Shown here one piece after another: positions 47,204 through 54,886 of a stretch of 64,000 nt of DNA (position 1 is its first letter; each line of letters starts with the position of its first letter). This DNA is from Pirellulales bacterium (GTDB taxonomy: Bacteria > Planctomycetota > Planctomycetia > Pirellulales > UBA1268), in the NCBI GenBank assembly GCA_018401745.1, contig JAGYJY010000021.1:1-64000 (forward strand), given 5' to 3'. The position numbers and the translations under genes are program-made. The notes beneath the pieces are model-generated. The model did no database searches, was not told the origin of the DNA, and saw only the letters and a list, made by a program, of their open reading frames with translations.

Positions 47204-48898
47204 GTGGCCGCAACTCGACACCGCCCTGCAGTTCTCGCGACCGCTCAGCCTGGCCTTTTCTGGTCGCGGAGTGGGCTTGCGGCATGCCTGGCCATGCTTG
47301 CTGTCGCAGGCCAGCCCGCCGCGGCACAGCGGATTGCCAATCAGTTCGATGAGCAGGCTGCCGGAGCGACCCGCGGTCCATCACAGGGCCTCGAACAGCA
47401 GCGGGGTGTGGATACGTCGGTTGCCCGCCCCCACGTGCCGAAGGCAACGAGCAGGCCGGCATCCTGGCCAACGGGGCAGGAAAACTCACAGGGAAATGTG
47501 GTTTCGAGCATTCGTCGCGATCCTGGAAGCCCGTTGGTTCCAGTCGATGGGCCGTCGCCCGTGTCGCAGGTCGTGCAGGCCTTGGCGGCGGTGCCGCTGA
47601 CGTCGTCGCCTGAGAATGAGCAGGCAACCGCTGCGGCGTCAGGCTCCGGTGTCGTGCAGGCGCAGTATGTCGAGCGGGCCACAGCCGTCTCGTCGTATCC
47701 CTCAACCGGCTACGCTCCAGCCACGATTCCACAAGCCCTGGCTCCCGGACATGATGCCAGCCTGCAGCCCACGCCCCCGCGGATTGCCGACGGTTTTTCG
47801 CAGGCACCTGCTGCAGGCAGCCCCTCTCCGGCCTCTGGCGATTCCGCCGCTCCCCAGGCAGGCGCCAGCGAGCAAAAGGAACCCCTGCTGAGCCACGCTC
47901 AGTCGCTGCAGACGGCGATGGTGGTGGCCCGGGTAGGGCCTGAGGTGGTGCTGGAGAGCGACCTGATCACACCGAGTGTGGCGGAGTGGCTCGAAAAAGT
48001 GACCCCCGGCCTCAAGCCGGAGCAGGTTCGCGAACTCAAGATGCAGGTGTATCGGCATCTGCTCACGCAGCACATCGAGTCGCTGATCGTGTTTGTCGAT
48101 GCCTGCCGCACGATTCCCGAAGAGGCCTTCCCCGAGATCGAGGTCAAGGTCAACCAGGCGTTCGATGCTGAGCAGCTGCCGAAGCTGATGCAGGCATCCA
48201 ACGTCGCCAACTCGCTCGAATACGAACAGCTGCTGCGGTCACGCGGTCAGTCGCTCGACCGGCTCAAGAAGGCGTTTTTTGAGAGGGCGATCGCTCAGCA
48301 GTGGATGCAGCAGGCCCTCGATGCCGAAGCGGGGGGCGAGATTCCCCATGCCGAGCTGATCTCCTACTACCAGGGGCACCTGAAAGACTACGAGTATCCT
48401 GCCAAGGCAACCTTTGAAGAGCTCTGTGTGCGGTTTGGCAGCAGCCGCTCGCGCGAACAGGCCTGGGGCATGCTCGCGGCCTTGGGCAACCGCGTGCTGG
48501 CTGGGGAGCCGTTTGCCGAGGTGGCCAAGCAGGCCTCGGAGGGGCCGACAGCCTCACAGGGCGGGGCCTACGACTGGACGACCCAGGGCAGCTTGCGATC
48601 GGACGTGATCGATGAGGCGATATTCAGCCTGCCTGTCGGCAAACTGAGCACGATTCTCGAAGACGGCACGGGGCTGCACATCATTCGCGTCACCGAGCGA
48701 ACCGACGCGGGCCGGACCTCCTTTCTCGATGCTCAGGTGGAGATCCGCGGGACCCTGCGGATGGAACGTCATCAGAAGGCGGTCGATGAGTATCTCGCCA
48801 AACTCCGTGATCGGACGCCGGTGTGGACGATCTTCGATGATGAGGGCGAGGGGCAGCAGTCGTCGTCGGTGGCCGGTCGCACTGCAGGCAGCCGCTGA
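47204..48898 (+). CDS. Periplasmic SurA/PpiC-like peptidyl-prolyl isomerase
   Basis: 564 residues from GTG, supported by GAGGAG six bases upstream. An N-terminal membrane/signal segment (LAACLAMLAVAGQPAAAQ) leads into about 190 residues of Ser/Pro/Ala-rich, probably disordered sequence. A SurA_N-like helical domain follows (VVARVGPEVVLESDLITPSV, YRHLLTQHIESLIVFVDACR), then a parvulin domain (ATFEELCVRFGSSRSREQAW, GGAYDWTTQGSLRSDVIDEA, IFSLPVGKLS, GTGLHIIRVTERTDAG). It likely assists outer-membrane or periplasmic folding. The long disordered linker is unusual for SurA. Confidence 0.85.
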   Translation: MAATRHRPAVLATAQPGLFWSRSGLAACLAMLAVAGQPAAAQRIANQFDEQAAGATRGPSQGLEQQRGVDTSVARPHVPKATSRPASWPTGQENSQGNVVSSIRRDPGSPLVPVDGPSPVSQVVQALAAVPLTSSPENEQATAAASGSGVVQAQYVERATAVSSYPSTGYAPATIPQALAPGHDASLQPTPPRIADGFSQAPAAGSPSPASGDSAAPQAGASEQKEPLLSHAQSLQTAMVVARVGPEVVLESDLITPSVAEWLEKVTPGLKPEQVRELKMQVYRHLLTQHIESLIVFVDACRTIPEEAFPEIEVKVNQAFDAEQLPKLMQASNVANSLEYEQLLRSRGQSLDRLKKAFFERAIAQQWMQQALDAEAGGEIPHAELISYYQGHLKDYEYPAKATFEELCVRFGSSRSREQAWGMLAALGNRVLAGEPFAEVAKQASEGPTASQGGAYDWTTQGSLRSDVIDEAIFSLPVGKLSTILEDGTGLHIIRVTERTDAGRTSFLDAQVEIRGTLRMERHQKAVDEYLAKLRDRTPVWTIFDDEGEGQQSSSVAGRTAGSR

Positions 48899-48994
48899 TG
48901 CGGCGTCGTTGCCGAGCATTCCCCACACCGATAAACTGCCCCTGTCGGTGGGTCGGCGGCTGTGATCCTGCCGTAAATGTTCCTTCCAGAGGCA

Positions 48995-50362
48995 ATGTCC
49001 CCTATGCCCCCACAGTCTTCCGCTTCAGATTCTGCAGACGTTGTTCCAACTTCCCCGCCCGCACCTCCCGCCTCAAGTGCAGGGACGGCGCAGCTTGTCT
49101 TCGACGGGACCACGGTCGACCTGCCTCTGCTGGCTGGAAGTGAAGGGGAGCGGGCGATCGACACCGCGAAGCTCCGGGGGAAGACCGGATTGGTCACCCT
49201 GGATGAGGGCTACGTCAACACGGGCTCGACGACCAGCGCGATCACCTTTCTTGACGGGGAAAAAGGTGTGCTGCGGTATCGCGGCTATCCGATCGAGGTG
49301 CTTGCCGAAAAGTGCGACTTCATCGAAGTCAGCTACCTGCTGATCTACGGCAAACTGCCCAGCACCGATGAGCTCGATGCCTTCCGCACGTCGCTCTCGC
49401 ACCACTCGATGATCCACGAGGACATGCGGAGCTTCTACAACGGTTTCCCTCGCGACGCCCACCCCATGGCGATCGTGGGCAGCGTGGTGGGAGCGCTCTC
49501 GACCTTCTACCAGGATTCGCTCGACGTGCGGGACCCGCGGCAGGTGGAGGTGAGCGTGCACCGGCTGCTTTCCAAGCTGCCGACGATCGCCGCCTACAGC
49601 TACAAAAAGTCGATCGGTCAGCCGCTGATGTATCCGCGGAACGACCTCTCCTACTGTGAGAACTTCCTGCAAATGATGTTTGCGGTGCCCTGCGAGGAGT
49701 ACCACTGCGATCCCGATTTTGCCGACGCCCTCGACATGCTGCTTGTCGTGCATGCCGACCATGAGCAGAACTGCTCCACCTCGACGGTGCGGATGGTGGG
49801 CTCAAGCGACGCGAATCTCTTTGCCAGCATCTCCGCTGGGATCTCCGCACTCTGGGGGCCGCTGCATGGCGGTGCCAACCAGGCGTGCGTTGAGATGCTG
49901 GAGCGGATCGTTGCCGATGGTGGCAACGTGCAGAAGTATGTCGACATGGCCAAAAACAAAGACTCTGGCTTCCGCCTGATGGGATTTGGTCACCGTGTCT
50001 ACAAGAACTACGACCCGCGTGCGACGCTGATCAAGGCAACCTGCGACCGTCTGCTGGCGAAGCTCTCGATCCGCGATCCGATCTTCGACATCGCTCAGAA
50101 GCTCGAAGAGGTGGCGCTCGCCGACGAGTATTTCATCGAGCGGAAGCTCTATCCCAACGTCGATTTCTATTCGGGCGTGATCTATCGTGCGATGGGCATC
50201 CCGGTGCAGATGTTTCCGGTGCTCTTTGCGATGGGGCGGCTGCCAGGCTGGATCGCCCACTGGGTCGAGATGCACCACTCGCCGACGAAGAAGATCTGCC
50301 GTCCGCGTCAGATCTACACGGGCGAAACCCTCCGCGAGTTTCCGGCGATCGGCCAGCGATAG
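48995..50362 (+). CDS. gltA: Citrate synthase
   Basis: Condenses oxaloacetate with acetyl-CoA, first step of the citric acid cycle. About 455 residues. The start MSPMPPQSS is chosen because AGAGG lies directly upstream. Catalytic elements: first His in [16 protein letters not shown], second His in [13 protein letters not shown], and Asp in [17 protein letters not shown]-terminal [29 protein letters not shown] is in line with the type I/long bacterial form. The preceding 30 residues are Ser/Pro-rich. Convergent with tadA. Confidence 0.97.
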   Translation: MSPMPPQSSASDSADVVPTSPPAPPASSAGTAQLVFDGTTVDLPLLAGSEGERAIDTAKLRGKTGLVTLDEGYVNTGSTTSAITFLDGEKGVLRYRGYPIEVLAEKCDFIEVSYLLIYGKLPSTDELDAFRTSLSHHSMIHEDMRSFYNGFPRDAHPMAIVGSVVGALSTFYQDSLDVRDPRQVEVSVHRLLSKLPTIAAYSYKKSIGQPLMYPRNDLSYCENFLQMMFAVPCEEYHCDPDFADALDMLLVVHADHEQNCSTSTVRMVGSSDANLFASISAGISALWGPLHGGANQACVEMLERIVADGGNVQKYVDMAKNKDSGFRLMGFGHRVYKNYDPRATLIKATCDRLLAKLSIRDPIFDIAQKLEEVALADEYFIERKLYPNVDFYSGVIYRAMGIPVQMFPVLFAMGRLPGWIAHWVEMHHSPTKKICRPRQIYTGETLREFPAIGQR

Positions 50363-50372
50363 CCACGAGGGC

Positions 50373-50860
50373 TCACCGCTTGCTGCGGAAAAATCGCTCA
50401 GCAGTCGCCCGCACTCATCGGCAAGCACGCCGCCGAGATGCTCGACGCGATGGTTGAGCCGTGGGTCGTTGAAGAGCTCATAGAGAGAGCAGACTGCGCC
50501 CGCCTTGGGGTCGGCCGCTCCCCAGACAACCGCCGGCACGCGGGCCTGCAGGATGCCGCCGGCGCACATCGGGCAGGGCTCAAGCGTGACGTAGAGGGTG
50601 CAGCCCTCCAGCCGCCAGCTGCCCAGGCTGGCAGCGGCCTGGGTCAGCGCGATCATTTCGGCATGGGCTGTCGGATCCTGCAGCTGCTCCCGTTGGTTGT
50701 GGCCGGAGGCGATCACGCGGCCGGCAGCCACCACGACCGCGCCCACCGGAACCTCATCCTCTTCCGCGGCCAGGCGGGCTTCTTCGAGAGCGAGCCGCAT
50801 CCACCGCTCATGCTGGCTGCTGGCAAAGAGTTCGTCGGGTGGGACGCCGATGTCGAGCAT
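50373..50860 (-). CDS. tadA: tRNA adenosine(34) deaminase TadA (terminal frameshift)
   Basis: Converts A34 to inosine in tRNA-Arg. Start at [15 protein letters not shown]. Deaminase motifs: [10 protein letters not shown] (zinc His and catalytic Glu) and [10 protein letters not shown] (zinc Cys pair); [17 protein letters not shown] is typical. In the sequence as given the frame runs on into antisense of citrate synthase. Adding one T to the T5 run (plus-strand A5, 50389-50393) gives the normal TadA ending DFFRSKR and a stop at 50373. About 162 residues, as expected. This essential gene argues that the indel is a sequencing error. Confidence 0.9.
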
Positions 50861-51022
50861 AGTGCGACGTTTTCTGGCCTGGCGGAGGAGGACGGCGGCT
50901 TTCGAGACAGGCCGAAAAACCACCCTATGATGAGGTAGAGTAGCATGGCCGTTTCACGCCACACGTGCCTGGCGGTTGAGCGAGGATCCTGCGACACAGC
51001 CGACGAGTTTGAGGAGAGATTC

Positions 51023-51586
51023 ATGCAGCCGGAGATCATGTCCCAACTCTATCTGGCAGCCCTCCGCTGGGCCCACATCCTCGCGGCGATCGTTGCCGTC
51101 GGGGGACTGTTTTTTGCCCGTTTCGGCCTGCTCCCGGCGATGCAGCTGCTTGATGAAGAGACCCGTGAGAAGCTCCACGAGGGGATTCGCAAACGCTGGC
51201 TGCCCTGGGTGATCGGGGCGATCACGCTCCTGCTGGCGAGCGGCTTGGCCAACTTCCTCCTCTTCAACGATGCGGCCCGGGCCTGGGACGATGGCACATG
51301 GATGAGGCAGACCAAGTATCACGCCCTGTTTGGCGTGAAGTTTCTGCTGGCGCTCGCCGTGTTTTACTTTGCCAGCGGTCTGGTGGGCCGGGGTGAGGGA
51401 ACCGCGTGGATTCGTGCCAATCGTGGCAAGTGGCTCTCCGTCACGCTGCTGCTGGCGGTGGGCGTGGTGATGATTTCCGGCTGGATGCGGGGCCTGCACA
51501 TGGGCCCCAATCAGCCGATGGATGAAGGGGCTGCCGGTGTGCAGCTGGAAGCCGCCGAGCTGCCGCCCGGCGAAGGGGAGGAGTGA
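51023..51586 (+). CDS. Four-TM CopD-like membrane protein
   Basis: 187 residues from MQPEIMSQLYLAALRWAHIL; GAGGAGAG lies upstream of this ATG, which rules out the earlier start at 50945. Four TM segments: ILAAIVAVGGLFFARFGLLP, WVIGAITLLLASGLANFLLF, KYHALFGVKFLLALAVFYFA and VTLLLAVGVVMISGWM. His residues in WAHI and KYHALFGVK match the pattern of CopD/DUF420-like integral membrane proteins. Role unknown. Its stop overlaps the next small gene (TGATG). Confidence 0.7.
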   Translation: MQPEIMSQLYLAALRWAHILAAIVAVGGLFFARFGLLPAMQLLDEETREKLHEGIRKRWLPWVIGAITLLLASGLANFLLFNDAARAWDDGTWMRQTKYHALFGVKFLLALAVFYFASGLVGRGEGTAWIRANRGKWLSVTLLLAVGVVMISGWMRGLHMGPNQPMDEGAAGVQLEAAELPPGEGEE

Positions 51587-51756
51587 TGGACAAAAAGCAG
51601 AAGAAGCGGCTGGAGGTGGTGCAGCAGAAGATTCAAAAGCTGCAGCAGCTGCTGTCGGCGGCCAAAAAACAGCCTGATGATCCGGCTGACGTTCCGCGGA
51701 TCGAGGGAGAGCTGGCAGTGCTGCATGAGGAGCTTGGCAAACTCAAGCAGTCGTGA
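51586..51756 (+). CDS. Small coiled-coil protein, 56 residues
   Basis: MDKKQKKRLEVVQQKIQKLQ begins a highly charged peptide ending HEELGKLKQS. It is helical, with heptad-like Leu/Val spacing. The ATG overlaps the preceding stop by one base (TGATG), a sign of translational coupling to the CopD-like protein. No family recognised. Confidence 0.7.
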   Translation: MDKKQKKRLEVVQQKIQKLQQLLSAAKKQPDDPADVPRIEGELAVLHEELGKLKQS

Positions 51757-51863
51757 GGATGGCCGAGCTCCCGGGAATCCCCGGCGGCTCCCTGCGGCCC
51801 TGCCTGGCTGGTGCCTGAGGGTATGATGGTAGGTGCCGGGGCACTGCTGGGAATCGCGGAATC

Positions 51864-52739
51864 ATGGGGCTACTCGACTCGCTGAAAAAGGCTTTCGCCG
51901 GCAATCCCCGCGTCGACCTTTCCACCCGCTTTGAGCGGCTGAAGGAAGCCGTCGCGGGGACGATGTCGAAGTTTTACAAAGCCCGGGACCTGACGTCGGG
52001 CTCAGTCGTGGGGCTGAAACTGCTCGATTCCAAGAAGCTCGACCCGATCGAGGCTCGCTATCGAGGCCTTGGGAAGCCGACCGAGGGGGAGATCGGGTTG
52101 CAGATCTCCGGCGAGAATATCGTGAAAACGCTCGAGTGGGGCGTGGCGCGAGATGGCACCAAGTATGTGGTGCAGGAATACATCGAAGGCCCTGGGCTGC
52201 ACACGCTGCTCGGCCGACGCACGGAAATGGATTCGGTCACACGGCTTGATCTCGTGCGGCAGGCAGCCAAGGCGCTCACCTCCGTGCATGCAGCGGGATT
52301 TGTGCACCGCGATATCTGCCCGCGAAACTTCCTGCTTGAGCCGAGCGGCAGGCTCGTGCTGATCGACTTTGGCCTGACCGTTCCCGACAAGCCGGCGTTT
52401 ATGCAGCCTGGCAACCGAGTGGGAACCCCCAGCTACATGGCTCCGGAGGTCGTCCGCCGCCGGCAGGCCGACCACCGGCTCGATATCTTCTCCTTCGGTG
52501 TCTCCGCCTACGAAATCCTCACCAACGAACCCCCGTGGCCCCGTGGGGGAAGCGGCCATGCCGCCATGCGGTCGTCGGAGCCGACCGATATTCGGGAGGT
52601 TTGGCCGGAAATCCCAGAAGCCCTGGCCAGGCTCGTGATGTCGTGCCTTTCGGCTGATCCCGACAAGCGTCCGGCGTCGATGGACACCATTGTGACGGCA
52701 CTTGAGGGGGTGCAGCTGTCGGCGGTCGGAGGGCCGTAG
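51864..52739 (+). CDS. Serine/threonine protein kinase
   Basis: 291 residues. Hanks-type kinase: catalytic Lys in VVGLKLLDSKKLDPIE, HRDICPRNFLLEPSGR (catalytic loop, Cys replacing the usual Lys before PxN, atypical), DFGLTVPDKPAF, GTPSYMAPEVVRRRQADHRL. There is no transmembrane or sensor domain, and the glycine loop is poor (AVAGTMSKFYKARD). A soluble, possibly low-activity kinase. Target unknown. Confidence 0.9.
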   Translation: MGLLDSLKKAFAGNPRVDLSTRFERLKEAVAGTMSKFYKARDLTSGSVVGLKLLDSKKLDPIEARYRGLGKPTEGEIGLQISGENIVKTLEWGVARDGTKYVVQEYIEGPGLHTLLGRRTEMDSVTRLDLVRQAAKALTSVHAAGFVHRDICPRNFLLEPSGRLVLIDFGLTVPDKPAFMQPGNRVGTPSYMAPEVVRRRQADHRLDIFSFGVSAYEILTNEPPWPRGGSGHAAMRSSEPTDIREVWPEIPEALARLVMSCLSADPDKRPASMDTIVTALEGVQLSAVGGP

Positions 52740-52766
52740 CCAGCGAAACCCGCCAAACTCGCGGCA

Positions 52767-52789
52767 GGCCTTGAAGCGGGTTTCAAGCC
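52767..52789. other. Hairpin after the kinase gene
   Basis: GGCCTTGAA and TTCAAGCC pair around GCGGGT with one bulge, 28 bases after the kinase stop. No T-tract follows, so a terminator is doubtful. Confidence 0.3.
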
Positions 52790-52868
52790 ACTTTACGATA
52801 CGAGGCCCACGAGATGGGGCACGAGATGTGCTCCTGCTACTTTCTTCAGGGATTGTTGAGGTTACGCC

Positions 52869-53093
52869 ATGACGATGGACAAGAGTCTCCGCGTTCGCAA
52901 GGGTTCTGCGGGATCCCGTGGCGTCCTCACCCGCGTTGAGCGGATTGCCAAGCTTGAGGAACTCGGCACCTGGCAGGAGGGGCAGCGGCCCCTCGGTCTG
53001 CCCAAGGTGCGGGTCTACAAGGTTGTGCTGAAGAAGAAGAAGACGAAGAAGGAAGAGCCTGCCGCCGAGACTGGTGGCAAGAAGAAGAAGTAG
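52869..53093 (+). CDS. Small basic protein (TIGR04137-like)
   Basis: 74 residues, MTMDKSLRVRKGSAGSRGVL then TRVERIAKLEELGTWQEGQR, PLGLPKVRVYK, ending in a Lys-rich KKKKTKKEEP and GGKKKK tail. This matches the short, highly basic protein family conserved in planctomycetes and relatives. Such proteins may bind nucleic acid; no function is established. Confidence 0.88.
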   Translation: MTMDKSLRVRKGSAGSRGVLTRVERIAKLEELGTWQEGQRPLGLPKVRVYKVVLKKKKTKKEEPAAETGGKKKK

Positions 53094-53103
53094 GAAGGCT
53101 GTG

Positions 53104-53130
53104 GCGGTGACTCACCGCTCAGTATTTTCC
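53104..53130 (+). terminator. Possible terminator after the small basic protein gene
   Basis: GCGGT-GACTC-ACCGC followed by TCAGTATTTTCC. The stem is short. Downstream, TTCGCAGCTTTC is repeated at 53143 and 53158. Confidence 0.35.
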
Positions 53131-53188
53131 TTTCTCAGTGCTTTCGCAGCTTTCTTTTTCGCAGCTTTCCTTTGCGGGGCTGGCTCCG

Positions 53189-54649
53189 TCAGTGTTCGAC
53201 CGTCTGCAGTGCCTGACGGGCTGCGGCTTGTCCGGATGCGATGACCTGGGGAATGCCCACGCCTTCAAGGCCAGCGCCCGCAAGACCGCATCCGGGGATG
53301 GTCTCCACCAGAGTCTTGATCCGGCCCACCCGCCCTAGGTGGCCAAGGTGATACTGAGGCATGGCGGCTTCCCACCGCTCGATGCGAGTGAGGGTGGGTG
53401 AGCCCGTGGCGCCGAGCAGCTCTGCGACTTCGTTCGTGGCCCGCTTGATGAGCGTGGCGTCGTCGAGCGTAGCTGCCTCGGGATCGAGGGCTCCGCCGAG
53501 AAACACTCGCATCAGCACGGAGCCGGCAGGGGCCCGCCTGGGGAACTTCGAGCTGGAGAAGCTCACCGCCAGGATCTTCCGCCGTTCCTGTCGGGGGATC
53601 ACCAGGCCGGCGGCATCGAGTGGGTGGGCTACGGCCGCTCGCGGATAGCCCAGGCAGACAACCGCCGAACCGGCGTAGTCAATGCCGGCGAGTTCGTCGG
53701 CAAGCGGTTGGCTGATCCCGCGGATCATCGCCGCCGCTCGCGGTGCAGGCGTGGTGAGAATCACGGCATCGGCTTCCAGGACGCTCGCCGATGGAGACTC
53801 AAAGCCTGTGTCGGCAGCGGGGCCCTGGGCGGGGGCAAGCACGATCCGAAACCGATCCGTCCGCTGGACAGCGGTGACCCGCGCATGCAGCTGGTGAACA
53901 CCGCTGCTGCGGAGGGCCTGGCACCAGCGGGTCGGCAGTGTGTCGAGGCCTGAGGTGAGGGTGGCGAAGTTGCCGTAGCGAGCGCCCGCTGTGCCCTCCA
54001 TGCCGCTGGCCGTGAGGAGCCGTGTTTTTTCTCCAGCCTGCAGGCTGCCCGACCGCTTCTCCATGGCGAGAAAGTCGGGCAGGGCGGCGGCCATGCTCAG
54101 CCTCGCTGGATCCGCGGTCCAGATGCCGGAAACCAGCGGCTGCACCAGCCTCTCAAAGGCCTCGCGACCGAGGCGACGCACGGCAAACGATTCGAGGCTC
54201 TCATCCGCCGCTGTCGAGGTGGGCACGAAACGCTCCAGCATCACCCGCAGCTTTCCCGCTGGCGTGAGGAGCGATGACTTCAGGATGCTGGAGAGGCGGC
54301 CGGGGACCATCAGGCGAAAGCCGGCCGGCACGGCATGCAGCCGACCGCGGCCAAGCACCAGGGCCCGCCGTGCACTGGCCTGCACAGGGAGAATCTCCGC
54401 GTCCAGCCCGAGCCGCCGCACGGTGTCGAGGGCTTCTGGCCGAGTGGTCAGGAAGTTGTCGGCTGATCGCTCCACCAGCCAGCCATCGTGGCGGACCGTT
54501 TCCACAACACCGCCGCCCCTCCCTGCGGCATCGACGATCGTGGTCTGCCAGCCCTCGCTGGCCATCAGTTCCGCGGCCGCGAGCCCCGACAACCCCGCCC
54601 CAATCACGACGCAGCGGGGAGCGTGGGAAGGATCTGGCGACGGCATCAC
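53189..54649 (-). CDS. hemG: Protoporphyrinogen/coproporphyrinogen III oxidase
   Basis: 486 residues, FAD-dependent (HemY/HemG type) haem-pathway oxidase. N-terminal dinucleotide fold CVVIGAGLSGLAAAELMASE followed by the GGGVVETVRHDGWLVERSAD signature, FVPTSTAADESLESFAVRRL and GREAFERLVQPLVSGIWTAD. C-terminal FAD motif TLVETIPGCGLAGAGLEGVG then IPQVIASGQAAA. Whether it acts on protoporphyrinogen or coproporphyrinogen cannot be told from sequence by eye. Haem supply fits the many cytochrome-like proteins in the window. Confidence 0.93.
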   Translation of the reverse strand: MMPSPDPSHAPRCVVIGAGLSGLAAAELMASEGWQTTIVDAAGRGGGVVETVRHDGWLVERSADNFLTTRPEALDTVRRLGLDAEILPVQASARRALVLGRGRLHAVPAGFRLMVPGRLSSILKSSLLTPAGKLRVMLERFVPTSTAADESLESFAVRRLGREAFERLVQPLVSGIWTADPARLSMAAALPDFLAMEKRSGSLQAGEKTRLLTASGMEGTAGARYGNFATLTSGLDTLPTRWCQALRSSGVHQLHARVTAVQRTDRFRIVLAPAQGPAADTGFESPSASVLEADAVILTTPAPRAAAMIRGISQPLADELAGIDYAGSAVVCLGYPRAAVAHPLDAAGLVIPRQERRKILAVSFSSSKFPRRAPAGSVLMRVFLGGALDPEAATLDDATLIKRATNEVAELLGATGSPTLTRIERWEAAMPQYHLGHLGRVGRIKTLVETIPGCGLAGAGLEGVGIPQVIASGQAAARQALQTVEH

Positions 54650-54886
54650 GGCGTGTCTCCTCAGGCAGATGGCGAATCCTCCACTTTACCTCATGCACGC
54701 AGCTTGACGGCTCTCTGCTGACGAGCGTCGGCGTGGGCGAGCGTTCCCCTGGGAAGACTCGAGAAACCACGGAATCTGGTCTGGACCGGCCCTGTTGGGA
54801 TACCTAGTGTCTTCGCCTAGAAAAAGATTCCCGGCCGACCGTGGAACCAGTGGGAATCGAGACACCGATCGTGGAGGGATCCTAAC

